The position numbers and the translations under genes were made by a program. Source: Coptis chinensis (Eukaryota > Streptophyta > Magnoliopsida > Ranunculales > Ranunculaceae). From it: 64,000 nt of DNA. Below the pieces are notes generated by a model that worked only from the letters and a program-made list of their open reading frames with translations, did no database searches and was not told the origin of the DNA. The stretch covers positions 90,479 through 154,478 of the forward strand of contig JADFTS010000051.1 of the NCBI GenBank assembly GCA_015680905.1, written 5' to 3'. The number at the start of each line of letters is the position of its first letter. Positions within the stretch are counted from its first letter, which is position 1. This document shows, piece by piece, positions 1 to 11,917 of this stretch.

Positions 1-758
1 GAATTTCTTTTCTCGTTCCTTGAATTCTCTTATTTTTGGCCTAACCGGTGAAAGCAGTTTCGCTGGTCTTGTTGGGTTTTGTGGCTATGGTGGGCCTTTA
101 TTTCTCCCTTCTGCCTATTCCTTTTTGATCCAATGCATATGCTACTGGGTTTAATTTATGGGTGAAGGAGAGGCTTAATTGTGCTTGCATCGCTGCTTTT
201 TACCAAATTTGTTCCATCTTGATATCGATGGTATGGAATTGGTTCCAGATTTCAGTTGCTGCTCTATATGCGGTTCTCACATTTGAAAGTTGAAGATGGG
301 AAAAGGTGGACCGAACAGTTTTAAACTTAATTAAAGGGCTCCATATCACCATATGTAAAACTTTTAATGTCTTTTTCTTATTGTATTTTTGACATGGAAG
401 CAAATACTTTCATGTTACAGTGCAAAGGTGTAATATGATTTATGTGTTATTGATCAGCTATAACCTATAAGCCAACGTTTCTAATCTAATCGTCATCCTT
501 AAAAAAATTCAATCCTAGTCAATGTTAAGTTGTTAACATAATCACCTTGTCCTTTTTATTTTGCTCTATGTATGAACTTTTATATATCTTTGTTAATATT
601 CTTTTCAATTTCTCTGTTTTTCCGGGCCAGCAGGCCCCACATATTTTGTTTCGGCTAACTAGTTCTTGAATAGGACAGTAGATGTATAGCCAAACCAGCC
701 CGTATATAATATATATTATATCACAAGTTTCTTTTACCCCAATCATCCTTTACATCAA
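1..758. other. AT-rich flank without a supported gene
   Basis: I find no recognisable gene here. An open + frame from base 2 to about 163 and another to about 285 encode hydrophobic stretches, but neither has a start, a splice context or a family I recognise, and each is closed by a stop. The stretch could be the decayed edge of a gene lying to the left. It could also be the 5' part of the LINE that follows, but no endonuclease motif is visible in it. Confidence 0.5.
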
Positions 759-1167
759 GAGTGTGTTTGGCAACTGAGACTGGAAACTAATTAGGAATAG
801 AATGGAGTAAGAAACTATTGGAATGGACTCTATTAGAATAGAATTTGATTCCAACTTACAAAATGTATATTTGGCAAACGTTCAGACATCATCGGAATTT
901 AATTCCTATTTCAATTAATGTGTTTGGTTGACGTATATAATTCTCTAACAGACTCCAATTTTTAGTTTATTTCTCTATTTTCGGATTAGAAATAAAAAAC
1001 CCGATCCCCATAGTCTAGGATTCTTTTGGATTAACAGGGTCTATCACAGACTTAATAAAATGAATTGGAGTGTGTTTGTCTCCAAATAGGCCAAAAGTGA
1101 GTGGTCCACTAAGGATTTCAGTTAATTCCACTCTTCAAGTCCGATTACTGGTAAACAAACGCACCCT
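759..1167. mobile_element. Possible MITE with degenerate terminal inverted repeats
   Basis: The left edge (GAGTGTGTTTGGCAACTGAG) and the reverse complement of the right edge around 1148-1166 (GGGTGCGTTTGTTTACCAGT) match imperfectly as an inverted repeat. GxGTGxGTTTG ends are common in plant miniature transposons. No coding content is seen inside. The right edge abuts the first recognisable LINE endonuclease codons at about 1171, so the element probably inserted into, or beside, the LINE. I could not find a convincing target-site duplication, and the superfamily is uncertain. Confidence 0.35.
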
Positions 1168-1471
1168 AGATGACTTCAGTGACATATCGTCACCGACTGA
1201 GAAGATTAGTGGAAATGGTCATCTAAGTCGTAGCATGATTGAATTCAATGATATGATTAGCAACTTGGGGCTCATTGATTTGGGATATAGAGGCTCTAAT
1301 TACACCTGGTCTAACCATCGTTTGTTTGGTGATCATATCATTGACCGTTTAGACCGAGCACTTGTAAATGCGGATTGGTTTGAATTATTTCCCCATGCCT
1401 CAGTACAAAACATTCTTATTACCTCTTCTGATAATTTATATACCTCTCTATTAATCTATCTGGCACCATAA
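1168..1471 (+). pseudogene. LINE endonuclease C-terminal fragment
   Basis: The peptide begins at a DDFSDI stretch equivalent to the GDFN(E/D)I motif of plant L1 apurinic-like endonucleases. It continues through GLIDLGYRGSNYTWSN and IIDRLDRAL, which correspond to the conserved GLIDLGF-G--FTW-N and ERLDRAL blocks. The usual SDH triplet near the end is reduced to SSDN, so a key histidine is lost. A stop follows at 1469-1471. A further coding scrap in 1595-1885 (coiled-coil-like, rich in Lys, Glu and Gln) corresponds to the linker before the reverse transcriptase. Confidence 0.75.
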
Positions 1472-2043
1472 CCAACTCAAAGAAACCTTTCCGTTTTTTT
1501 TATGTGGGCCATGGACCCTACTTGAAAGGCCACAATAGACTCAGCATGGAAAGAGAAATCAGTTGGTTCTCCTGCTTTAAATGTCTATTATAAGATGAAT
1601 AACACAAGTACCAAGTTGCAGAAATGGAATGTGGAAGTGTTTGGGATTATCACACAGCAGATAAAAAAGGTTCGAAAGGAGTTGGAGCTTGTTTGCTCTG
1701 GTAATATGAATGATGCAGCGAACTATTACAAAGCTGAAGAACTGACGCAGCAACTCCAAAAGTTACTAGAAAAAGAAGAAGTTTTTGGCAACAAAAGGCA
1801 GGATTCAATTGGATTAAAGAAGGAGGTAGAAACACACGATTTTTTCATCTCTCCACTGTTTATAGGCGAAGGAAGAATAAGATAGAAAAACTGAAAGATG
1901 ATGCAGGGAATTGGCATGCATACTGACGAAAAAACAGTGGGTACAAATGTTAATGACTATTTTCAAACTATTTTTACTTTTGATAAACCTCTTCCAAATG
2001 CATGTAGACCTTCTTAGCCTTTTCAAACCTTTTATCACTCCCC

Positions 2044-3396
2044 GTGAAAATCTTAATCTCACTGAAGCCTCTACTGATGCAGAGATCTGGAACACTGAAA
2101 AGTATGGGAACTCTTAAGGCCCCTGGTTCGGATGGATTTCAGGGGTTTTTTTTTCAAAAGTATTGGGATATTATTAGGGAAGATATCAGTAATACAAGTA
2201 ATACAGTCAAATATTTCTTCACATTTGCAACCTTAACCCCTTGCATTAATGAGTCTTTCATCACCTTGATACCTAAAATTCCCAACCCATACCATATATC
2301 GAAATTCAGACCTATCAGTCTATGTAACTGCACCTATAAGATTTGTTCAAAAATCCTTGCTACTCGACTCAAATCTCACCTACATAAATTTATCTCCCCG
2401 CTTCAAGGGGCCTTTGTGAAAGGCAGATCTATAGGAGATAATATAGGGTTAGCTAGTGAAGTCTTGCATAACATGAAGAGGATAAAGAAACATAAGCAGG
2501 GTTGGATGGCTGTAAAACTCGATATGGCAAAAACTTTTGACAGGGTATGTAGAGTGGTGCTTTGTGGATCAGATTATGGGCAAGTTAGGCTTCTCAGCGA
2601 AATGGAGGAGATTAATCCAACAATGTATTATCACAATATCATATAATGTGTTATTAAATGGTGCCCCGCTTGATAAGGTTTATCCTGAGAGGGGTATTCG
2701 GCAGGGAGACCCTCTTTCTCCATACCTTTATATTATAGTTGCTGAAGCTTTCTCCATACTACTAGCTCAAGCTGAAGATGAAAAGATTCTAACGGGCATA
2801 AAAATAAGGAGGAATGCACCAGGGATAAGCCATATTTTCTATGCCGACGACTCTATAATATTCTGTAAAGCTAATCTAGCGGAATCTGCAAAAATGAAGG
2901 AAATAGTGGAGACTTATTGTCGTGCCGCTGGCCAAGTTAGCAGTAAATTTTGAAAAATCTAGAGCCTATTTTAGTGGAAATATTCATCCAAGACACAAGA
3001 AAATGCTCATGAAAAGATAGAAGGGGGGTCAGAGGTTTTGATGAAAAGGAAATGTATCTTGGCGTACCTGTTTTTTTTGGTCCGAAGAAGAGTGTTGATT
3101 TTGAATATCTGGTTGAAAGAGGTCAAAGAAAAATTACACGGTGGAAGGCTAAAGTCTTGTCCCAAGGAGGCAGGACGACACTTGCTAAATCAGTAGCTCA
3201 AGCAATTCCAATTTATGCCATGATTACTTACAGGTTGCCTTGTAAAATCACCGACAAGTTGGACCAAATTTGCAGAAATTTTTGGTGGAACGAGACTGAC
3301 ACTTCCAACTCATATCACACTCTAAGTTGGGAACGGTTATGCAAAAGCAAAGTTATGAACAAGGCCCTCATCATCAAGCATTGTTGGCAACACTAA
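2044..3396 (+). pseudogene. LINE reverse transcriptase, frame-broken
   Basis: The fragments hold the standard non-LTR RT blocks: KAPGSDGFQGFFFQ near 2118, FRPISLCNCTYKICSKIL near 2310, LQGAFVKGRSIGDNI near 2404, VKLDMAKTFDRV near 2515 (block A, where the usual KAYDRV is changed), GIRQGDPLSPYLYI near 2695 (block B) and FYADD near 2838 (the catalytic block C). The region from 3052 gives YLGVPVFFGPKKS and KAKVLSQGGRTTLAKSV, which are typical of the thumb. At least two frameshifts (near 2540 and 3390) and a stop at 2951-2953 separate the pieces, so no functional enzyme can be made from this copy. Confidence 0.85.
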
Positions 3397-3520
3397 TTAA
3401 AGATGAGCTTTCAAAATGGTTGCAATTGTTAAAAAGTATTTACCCCAAGTGGTGGAATATGACGGAGATGAAGGTGTTGCCTAAGGGTATTCTTATTTTT
3501 TCAGAGGTATAGTCAGAACC

Positions 3521-4870
3521 ATGAAAGATTTCAAGGAGGGTTATCTATGGAGAATTGGAAACGGATCAAAGGTGTCTATATATCATGATCCCTGGCTTAC
3601 ACATCTTTCTAAACCCATCTTGCTTAAAGATTACCTCGAACTTGACCCATCTATAGTCGGTCTTACGGTTAGTCATCTTATCAACCCTCTGTCCTATTCA
3701 TGGAACCAAAATCGATTGGGAGAATTGTTTCCTGATCCAATCAAGAACTCCATAAACCTTATTATTATCAGACCAAGCTTTATCACTGACCAAATCATAT
3801 GGCCGACGTCCAAAAATGGCAAGTTATCAGTCAAAACTGCATATAGGTTTCTTACTAAGCAAGATGAGTTTGTGACTAATTCTTCCTTCAATCCTAAGGT
3901 GCTCAAGAAGCTGTGGAAACTTAAAGTTGCTGCTAATACTCAGTTATTTCTCTGGAAATTGTATATGGGGGGGTTGCCTTCTGGGGATATTCTGGATAAA
4001 CACAAGTTCAAGGGAGATGTTTCATGTATACTCTGCAACAAGGCTATCGAAACAGCTGAGCACTTATTTTTCAAATGTGAGTGGACTAAACGAGTATGGT
4101 ATGTCTCTGAGTCCATGATACATGTTGATCTTCATAGCGATTGGTCTGTCAAAGATTGGCTACAAGAATTCATTTGCTGGTGTGAGAGCACGAAAGAATA
4201 TTTAAGAAGAAGAGATATTTACAGCCTCTTATTGTTATACCAGATCTGGGAGAGTCACAACAAGGCAAAGATGGAAGACCATGAACCAAGGGTGAATAGA
4301 ATGCTACACAATACAATTCTCAGAAGTACAAAATGTGAAGCAGCTTATGCAAGGCTTAATTCCGATATCAATAATAGCCAGTTACTTGGCTCGCAGAATG
4401 AGAAAGCTAGTATTTGGTTTCCGCCTTCGCCCCCTTGGTATAAGCTGAATTTTGATGGTGCTTTCGACAAGATGAATACGGGTCGCGGAGCTGCTGGGGC
4501 CATTTGTCGTTCTGGAGATGGGATCATCCAAGGGACTGCATACAAGCATTTTCTTGCTGAGGACGCTGAGCAAGCTGAGTACATAGGAGCAGAGATAGTT
4601 GTGATGCTGGCAATACAGATGGGTCTACAATATGTCATTTTTGAGAGTGACTGTAGAAGTATTCTGCTAGTATTGGCTGATAATACTGTAGCTGATGTAG
4701 GTTGGAAAGTTTCTTCTATTGTATGTCATATTAAAACTCTAGTTGCAGAAATTAGTGAATGCAAATTTTGTTGGATCAGGCGAATTGAGAATAAGTTGGT
4801 ACATGAGATTGCTTCCTGGGCTATAAAAGGAGCCTCATGGACTCAACTTCCTCTTAGTATTTCCAACTGA
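3521..4870 (+). pseudogene. LINE zinc-knuckle and RNase H region
   Basis: This 449-codon open stretch is the best preserved part of the element. Residues about 1-60 contain WRIGNGSKVSIYHDPWL, the usual segment after the RT. Residues about 127-200 contain WKLKVAANTQLFLWKL, CILCNKAIETAEHLFFKCEW and RVW, the zf-RVT zinc-binding module. Residues about 305-445 contain the RNase H fold of the RVT_3 kind: NFDGAF (first catalytic Asp), GRGAAGAICR, AEYIGAEI (Glu) and FESDCR (second Asp). It is open because it is younger or less decayed than the upstream part, not because it is a host gene. Confidence 0.85.
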
Positions 4871-5266
4871 TATTACTATGTTCTAATATATAGATGGCGG
4901 TGGTTATCGAAAAAAAAAAGACATAATCGAACTTCAACATCCCAAATTCCCAATCATGTACACATTGTCACATTCCATGACTCCGTGAGCTAAAGTGCTA
5001 AACAGGGAGCTTTGAGAAGCCAAAATATAAATGGAAAATTGGCGCTTTTGTTGGCATGTATGTTTCTCGGCTATGCTTACCTAGTAGTCGGCTAGTACTC
5101 GCCTAATTTACTCTTTTGTGGGCATCCTTCGCTGCTTTTTAATACAGATCTCACTATACTGAAGGAACTCACCCCCTTTCGCATGGAAAATTTCATGTGT
5201 ATAGTAAGGTTTGAGAAGTAAAATGAGTATCGCAAAACAAAGGGACTGACTAATAATCTTTTCATA

Positions 5267-5335
5267 CTAGCATCTAGCTTCTAGCCATTCTGGAACAATC
5301 TTATAAAGTTCACGTAAGCCATCATTGTGCACAAA
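5267..5335 (-). pseudogene. Isolated terminal-exon-like relic
   Basis: On the minus strand a good 3' splice site (TTTTGCAG) is followed directly by 22 open codons containing GLRELYKIVPEWLEA and then a stop. The peptide recalls the C-terminal helix of plant CDT1-type replication licensing proteins (L-ELVPEW pattern). That resemblance is weak and comes from memory of the family only. No other exon of such a gene is visible on the minus strand up to 6790, so it is either an orphan relic or chance. Confidence 0.2.
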
Positions 5336-5892
5336 CTGCAAAATTGAATGTGTACTTGTCAAGTAAAAAAATCAGTCAAACGGGCAGGTGAAAAAGATAT
5401 AGGTATCTTGCTCAACAGATTCCTATCGAAAAAAAATATCTTGCTTAACAGATCTATGTAAATGGCTCGCCTTCTTAGTAGGTATTGCATTTTTTGGCCT
5501 AGCAATAAGAGAGGAAACATTACTAAAGTAATAATAATAATAGAGTTGCACGCATTAAACTAGAGCTAATATATGTCGAAATTAGACATTGAAACCAAAA
5601 CCAAATGGAGACGTGGGGTGGGCCTGTGGGAATGACTTGAAAGAAGGCATGATGCTATCCAGGGGTCTCTTTCGGTTTTTTTCTGTGCGAGAAGTGCGAG
5701 TGCTTTACTGGCTTTTTAGCCGAAGTGGAAGTGGGAATAAATATTAATGAAGAAATGGGCATATATTATCAAGACCACTATCTCTGTCTTATGTGTTTAA
5801 GGATTTTGAGAGTGAGATTTTTTTGGCCTTTTCCCTCTTCTAAAGAAAGCAAGCATAAGCATCCATATAAATAAATAAATGAGGAATAAAAA

Positions 5893-6533
5893 AAGGGTTG
5901 CGGTATTGATACCCATTTTATGTAATTGACACCCCTTTAACCAATTTAAAAGTACTGGCACTTCCATTAATCACATAAAAAACACTCATGGCAATCGCAC
6001 AATCTACGACATCAGGTTGTCGCAAAATCCCATATCCCACGAAAAGTAATTGTTGTGGATCATTTTTTCTTTTATTTTTTTTTTAATAACTACTGTAAAA
6101 AAAAAAATTAATTGCCGCAAAATGGTTGTGTTCACTAAAATGTAGTTTTTGCTTATGTTATAAAAACTATTCTTCATTAATTTGATCACAAGTTTTTCTT
6201 ATAACATATGAAAATATTTACCGCGAGATAGCAAAATTATGTCTCGATTGTATATTTTTTTTGTCGTGGTTTTGGTGTTGTTCTTGGAGTATATAAAGAA
6301 TAAAATGAGATATCCATATGTCGTGTGTGTTGTTCAATACGCAAAATTTGAAGTGAAAAAAAAACAAAAAACACAAAAAAAAAAAATGTTCCGCGGCTTG
6401 CCGTGGGATATAGAATCTCGCGACAATCCGATGCCGTAGGATATGAAATCTCGCGACAACCCGATACACTTGGAGTGGAAAATGACATATAAGAAATAAC
6501 CATTATTGTAGGTGCCAATACCACGCCCCTAAA
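5893..6533. mobile_element. Possible non-autonomous DNA transposon
   Basis: The left edge (GGGTTGCGGTATTGATACCC) and the reverse complement of the right edge near 6513-6533 (GGGCGTGGTATTGGCACC) match as an imperfect inverted repeat. The interior repeats AAATCTCGCGACAA(T/C)CCGAT twice (near 6411 and 6445) and has related matter at 6025-6060. It has no coding capacity. I found no certain target-site duplication because the left flank is an A-run. Confidence 0.3.
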
Positions 6534-6792
6534 GAAAGGGCATAGGTTAGATAGTTGTATTTTCATTTAAGAATAAGAAGAAGGGAGTGGGGGCTGGTGT
6601 CGGTAAAGGAGTAAGTGAGCAAGAGAGTCAAGTGAAAAAGGTCTTCGGCTCAACAAATTCCTCTTTATTTCTGCTACTGCCTACCCAATACCTGATATTC
6701 TTCTTCTTCTTCTTAAATTATTATTATTAAATTCTCCCTGGTCGAGAGAGATACAAGGGCCGGTTGCATCCATTTATTAATGCTGTTTGGAG

Positions 6793-9700
6793 ATGCTCTG
6801 TCTCAAGGTGGCAGGGGGAGGTGGTCTCGATGAAGAAGAAGAAGAAGAAGAAGAAGAAGACCGTGATCTCTACCCTCCTTCTTCGGCTCCTGCTCTACTT
6901 CTCCCCCTCAATATGTATGTCAGGCACCTTTACTCTTCCACTCTCTACTATTTTATCTTCTACTACTTTTACTTATTTTACCTGATTGAATGAATGAATG
7001 TCAGTGGAAACACAATCCAGAGATATTTAAGGAAGGGGAAGAGTTGGAAGTATCGCCTTTCCGATGCTGCCTCTCCGTCTCCTATTCCTGTATCCTTAAA
7101 TACTTCTCCCGCCACTTGTTCATCCGGACCACTACTACTGGACGACGAGGTACCTTATCCTTTTACTTTTACTTTCCTATTACAAACTAGAAACAAGCAA
7201 TTCATTTTCCTACTTTTATCTATTTATTTTCTCAAACAATGCCAATTACTTGAACAAGAAAATTTTATTCAAACACAACACTAATACATCAAAATTACTG
7301 TTTTATTAGGATGCCCAGGCGCATTTCTCCTCGTTACTAACTATATATTGACTTTTAATATTACAAACTATTCAGGATCCTAAGGCAAGTGATGGAAAAC
7401 AGAAGACGCGCTCCCTCCTTGAACAAGATGTAAGTAAATCTTCATTTCATCCAATGAAATTCACTTAATTTGTTCTCACAACATTTCGTCAATCTTTCAT
7501 GTGTTCGTGTCATAACTGGTCACTATTATGAGCACACTCCAATCTCTCCTCATTATCCAATTCAACTCGGATTGAAATCAGTTTTGTTATCCAATCTCTG
7601 CTCTCTATTCACACTTCCCCTGAGTACGCATGTCAGACTTGTTTCCCATAGTATCTTAGAAACCTTGTACTTGTCCTGTGAGGTAGTGTCATAGTGGTAC
7701 AACAGGTTATTTGCTGCCCAACAAATGATACCTTTCCCAACTTCTGCCCAATTATTGTAGATTATTAATAAAAATTAATGCTCATCGAATCTGAATCTCG
7801 TTATTTTTAGGCATTGACCTAATGAGATTCGCACCGAGTACCCAACTAGAAAATACAGGTGGGTTGTCCCACCAAATACCATACTAATAGGAATTGCAAG
7901 CATCCTGAACTCTCAATTTCGTTGACTGTATTGTAAAATGATTTTTACTCATGTGATCATTCCTAGGCTGACTTGCATTGACACGGATGCATGTATCCGT
8001 ATCCGACACGGATGCAAAGTGTTTGTTAACCAATCAGCAATTACATACAATATCAAAAAACTGAGGTATATTACATACAATATGTTTCCGTGTGTGTCCG
8101 ACAAGGACACGTGGATATGTGTCTGACACAGTTTATAGACCAGCAATGGAAAATTTCAAACAAAGGATAATGCAACACTTGGTCTCCTGACATTTGTTAC
8201 TATCCATATCTTGTAGATTACAGCATTGCAGAAGCAGCTCGAAGAAGAGATTGATTTACATTTAGCACTCGCAAGTGCAATTGACCACTCCAATGCTACT
8301 TTCTCGAATTCTATTGGTCAGCTCCCAGATAAGGTTAGTCTATCTAATTCAAAACTTGTTTTCCAATATTTTGAGTCCGCATCACACTATATGATGATCC
8401 AATTGCAGGCTCAGGAGCTTGTGACTAACATAGCATTGCTTGAGATTACTGTATCAAAGCTTGAAGAGGAATTGGTTGCGTTGCATTTTCAGCTTAGTCA
8501 AGAGAGGAATGAGCGCCGTCTTGCTGAGTACCGTTTGAGACAGTTGCCATCTTCTTTACCATCACCTCTCCCTTACTGTCCTGTCTCTCCAGAACAACTG
8601 GTTCTCTCTCCTCCTATATATTTATCTCTACGTGCTTCTTGTTTTATCTGTTTGTTCTTTTTGAATTTAGAAAATGCTCTTTTTATAATCTTCTCTTCAA
8701 AATTTCTTATTGTTTAGTTATCCAGTTGGTTCCTTTTAATGATTGCTGAGTAGTGAGATTTGCAACATCTATCTGGTCAAGTTGATACATTGGCAGTATG
8801 ACTTTATTGATCTTCTCTGAACATGTAATCTGGTATAGTAGAGCTTGGTTACTGTTATGGTAGATGCAAAAGTAACGAATATAAGTTTTTACTGACGTAG
8901 GTTGCAAGTCCAAGCAAACGAAACGGACAGGGTATGACGCTGGATGACCTGCTTCTACAGACAGATGAAATGGAGGGGAATAAGGATTCCCATCTGGAGA
9001 ACCTGAGGGAACAACCTAATCAGCTCTCAGAAGAAATGGTGCGATGTATGATAAATATTTTCCTTTGCCTAGCTAGCTGATTCATCCAAGTTCTCTTCAT
9101 CTGGGTGCATGGCTTCACCAGCATCACCACAGGGCCACCTTTCCCATTCTTCCATTGCATCTCTCCCAGACTCGTTCGCAATACCTGTATCAAAGCAAAG
9201 CCCCTCAGTTGATTTAGAGCATGAAGTTTTGGCTATGGAGAATACCTTTGATCCTTACTGAGTTCAAGGGAAGTTAAACTGGACAAAGTACATTGGACTG
9301 TATAGTGTGGCGGTTGAAGTGTCTTGGATGTCTGTTGGAGAGAAACAACTGAAGTACGCCACTGGGGCTCTGAAAAGATTTAGGTATGCCTATGAACTTC
9401 AGTTGTTCGTGTCTTGACATCTAAAGTTCTTTTTTATCTTTTAGTGCACACTTTTTGCACAACCCACTTCTTGCAACTCAGACTGGACTCGAGAACACCC
9501 GTTTTTCGGTTACTGGCTTCACTAGGTCAACTTGGTGAAAGCTATTGACTTAGTGTATAAGTAACTTCATATTAGCTGACCTCTGAATCAATTGAGTCCA
9601 TCTTAGACATATGTTCCTGACAGAGTTTGGTAATAGTAATCTTCAATTGCGAAATAGTGACATGTATCACACCTCAATTTTTTTTAAGAACTTAATCTGA

Positions 9701-11917
9701 AATCAAATGCTCAGTTCAAGAGGCTTTATCGTGTTTATTGCTTTTGTTATTCTTTCCTTTGCTCAATACAGGTTACTTGTTGAACAGTTGGAAAAAGTGA
9801 ATCCAGCTTGCTTGAATACCAACGAGAGGCTGGCATTTTGGATCAACTTGTATAATGCAATTATAATGCATGTAAGGTTCATTTCTCACTGCAAGCTTAC
9901 ATGATTTCTCTACTTGATCACAAGTGTTGTAAGCTAGTTTCACATAATTCCATTCATATTGGAAATTCCTGCTTTCTCATCTTCAAAATACCCGTGATTG
10001 AGTTAAGTGCATTTTCAGTTGACTCAAGTTTCCTTTCTTGAGTCTATTCAAGTCTCAGAGATCATGCAGACTTGTCATCCACTTACCTTCTAGAATTGAA
10101 GGCAGGCTATGGAAAACATTGATATGCATAGAATATCCACTGTGGTGTTGATGATATGATGTTGTTTGTCAAGTAAACTATTTCTGTCAGTAATAAACCG
10201 GGTATTATGTACTCTGATCCTCTTCTAATGGAGCATCTCAGGGTGATATGCTCTCCTGGAGGGATTGGTTGGATAGAAGATCCTACTATGTCCTAGAGAA
10301 TCTCACTATATTATTTCCTTTGCTAAAAAATAATATATATTTCTTATGGCTAACAAGAATTTTTATCTACAAGACTGATACAGCGATTAACAGCTAAACT
10401 CTACCCAGCAAGAAAACGGTTGTGCGTTAGCGCAATGGCTTTTGCGCGTCAGTGACGTTGCTTGTCGAGCTGGCATTCCAAAGATATTTTGTGGCCTTTT
10501 TCAATTCATCATAATCATGTTGTTTTATGACATATGCATTGTCTCCTTCACCCCAGGCTTATTTAGCATATGGAGTTCCTAAAAGCGAAATGAAATTCTC
10601 TTCGTTGATGCAGAAGGTTCAGATCTTGTTACATTTTTATCCTTTTCATAATAGTTCAGATCTTATTTAACGTAGTAGTATGTTAATCTATCTTATTTGG
10701 GATGTTGTGATGGAATGCAGGCAGCATACACTGTAGGAGGGCACTTAGTGAGTGCAGCTGACATTGAGTACGTTATTCTTAAGATGAGACCTCCTGCTCA
10801 CCGTCCACAAATAGTAAGCCCTTTATGCTTGTTATTTATCTATTTATTTTGTTTGTTACTGATAAATATCTGATGCTTCCTTGGGTAAGAAAGGTCTACA
10901 TCACTCTTTCTAATTCCCATACAAAAAATGGGACGTTGACAAACTGTTATAAAAGCAATCATGTAATACAGATTTTTTGGCAGTTGAATATGGTCCCAAG
11001 TTTTAGGTACATCTGTCGACCAAAAGAATGAACCTTCTCATAACATTTTTTTTTAAACTGACTATTTGGTTGTTGGGTGAAAATCCTAGTTCATCGGTGA
11101 TATGACTTGAACAAAAGGTTCACAGCACTTTTGTTGATGTTATATGAATAACATGTACTCCCTCATTTATTGTCGTCCTTTGTTGTGTTAAATTCAAATA
11201 TACTTGTATCATGGAACCCGTTTTGGTTGAGCAGTACGGACCACCTAACTGTGGAGACATAATCTCGTGATTTTACCTTTTACCAGTGGCTTAATTATCG
11301 CTTCACAATGTTTATCAGACCCTGGTAATTGCTCTTCACAAGTTTAAGCTACCTGAGGAACAGAGAAAGTACTCCATCGAGAATGCAGAACCCCTTGTTG
11401 CATTTGCTCTTAGTTGTGGAATGCACTCTTCACCTGCGGTAAGAATCCATCAGCTTCTTCACTCTTTATGATAAATGGCGGCTGACACTGAACTTGATTC
11501 ATACCAGGGGGCTCTTTCATCAAATAGTAGTTCTAAATAAAGGAATAAATTGGAGAAATTTAATGATGTTCTTATTGTTCTACGCAGGTGAGAATTTTTA
11601 GGCCTGAAAATGTGGTGGAGGATCTGCAAAACTCATTGAAAGATTATATACGAGCTTCAGTTGGAATTAGTAGCAAGGGAAAACTACTTGTGCCAAAGCT
11701 GTTACATTCTTACACTAAAGGCTTAGTAGAAGACTCAATGCTGCCTGACTGGATCTGCCGTTTCCTATCCCCTGAACAAGCTGCTATGGTCCAAGACTGT
11801 TCATCCCATCACAAACAAAGGCTTTTAAGTCCTAGGAGTTTCACTGTTCTGCCATTTGATTCAACATTCCGGTACTTATTCTTGCCAGAGAATGGGAGCT
11901 CTCAGAGTTATGCGTAA
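6793..11917 (+). pseudogene. MIP1 leucine-zipper / DUF547 family gene with two lesions
   Basis: Eleven exons can be read: 6793-6914, 7005-7149, 7376-7429, 8217-8333, 8409-8600, 8901-9383, 9772-9871, 10557-10616, 10721-10813, 11319-11438 and 11588-11917, all with GT-AG introns. The start is the first ATG after an in-frame TAA at 6778. Exon 1 encodes a poly-Glu run from (GAA)n. Exons 4-5 give the ternary-complex-factor MIP1 leucine zipper (LQKQLEEEIDLHLALASAI, then ITVSKLEEELVALHFQLSQE). Exons 6-11 give the DUF547 domain (EVSWMSVGEKQLKYATGAL, FWINLYNA, AAYTVGGHLVSAADIEYVIL, AFALSCGMHSSPA) and the usual FRYLFLPE end. The ungapped length would be about 603 residues. Exon 6 has AGCT duplicated at 9071-9078, giving a stop at 9078-9080 after 269 residues. 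In the downstream frame TGA stands at 9259-9261 where the family has Gly (DPYG-RGKL). Family function is poorly known; the domain is often linked to protein-protein interaction. It is probably a recent pseudogene, or a truncated zipper-only allele. Confidence 0.85.
7962..8142. repeat. Palindromic GTGTCCGACACGG repeat, copy 1
   Basis: This stretch in intron 3 of the DUF547 gene is built from repeats of GACACGGAT and its complement (TATCCGTATCCGACACGGAT, then CCGTGTGTGTCCGACAAGGA and GATATGTGTCTGACACA). It aligns block by block with 41262-41393 in the BIG5 gene and shares its motif with 23735-23860 and 25340-25410. It looks like a dispersed, foldback, non-coding element. A 35-60-bp segment with a doubled ACATACAATAT sits in the middle of this copy only. 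Confidence 0.6.

Larger units (their letters stand above)
1168..4920 (+). mobile_element. Degenerate L1-type LINE retrotransposon
   Basis: Domains follow in the L1 order: the endonuclease tail (about 1171-1440), a linker, reverse transcriptase (about 2100-2950), the RT thumb/connection region (3052-3400), a zinc-knuckle segment (about 3890-4110) and a C-terminal RNase H (about 4430-4860). A short A-run at 4910-4919 lies 40 bp after the last stop and probably marks the poly(A) tail. Stops at 1471, 1885, 2953 and 3512, with frame changes near 2100, 2540 and 3390, make it dead. The 5' end of the endonuclease, including its first catalytic motifs, is absent, so the copy is 5'-truncated or interrupted. 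A C-terminal RNase H is typical of many plant L1 elements. Confidence 0.9.
4921..6792. other. Spacer upstream of the DUF547 gene
   Basis: No complete gene is visible in this 1.9-kb spacer. It contains a single exon-like relic on the minus strand (5267-5335) and a possible MITE (about 5893-6533), both listed separately. A CTT/TTA-rich stretch at 6700-6735 lies just before the predicted start at 6793 and would be leader or core promoter. I could not assign a TATA box or a transcription start with confidence. Confidence 0.5.

Noticed and set aside
6764-6985. Alternative frame with a poly-Lys run at the DUF547 gene start
   Set aside because: It is a shadow of the (GAA)n tract; the poly-Glu frame splices in phase to exon 2.
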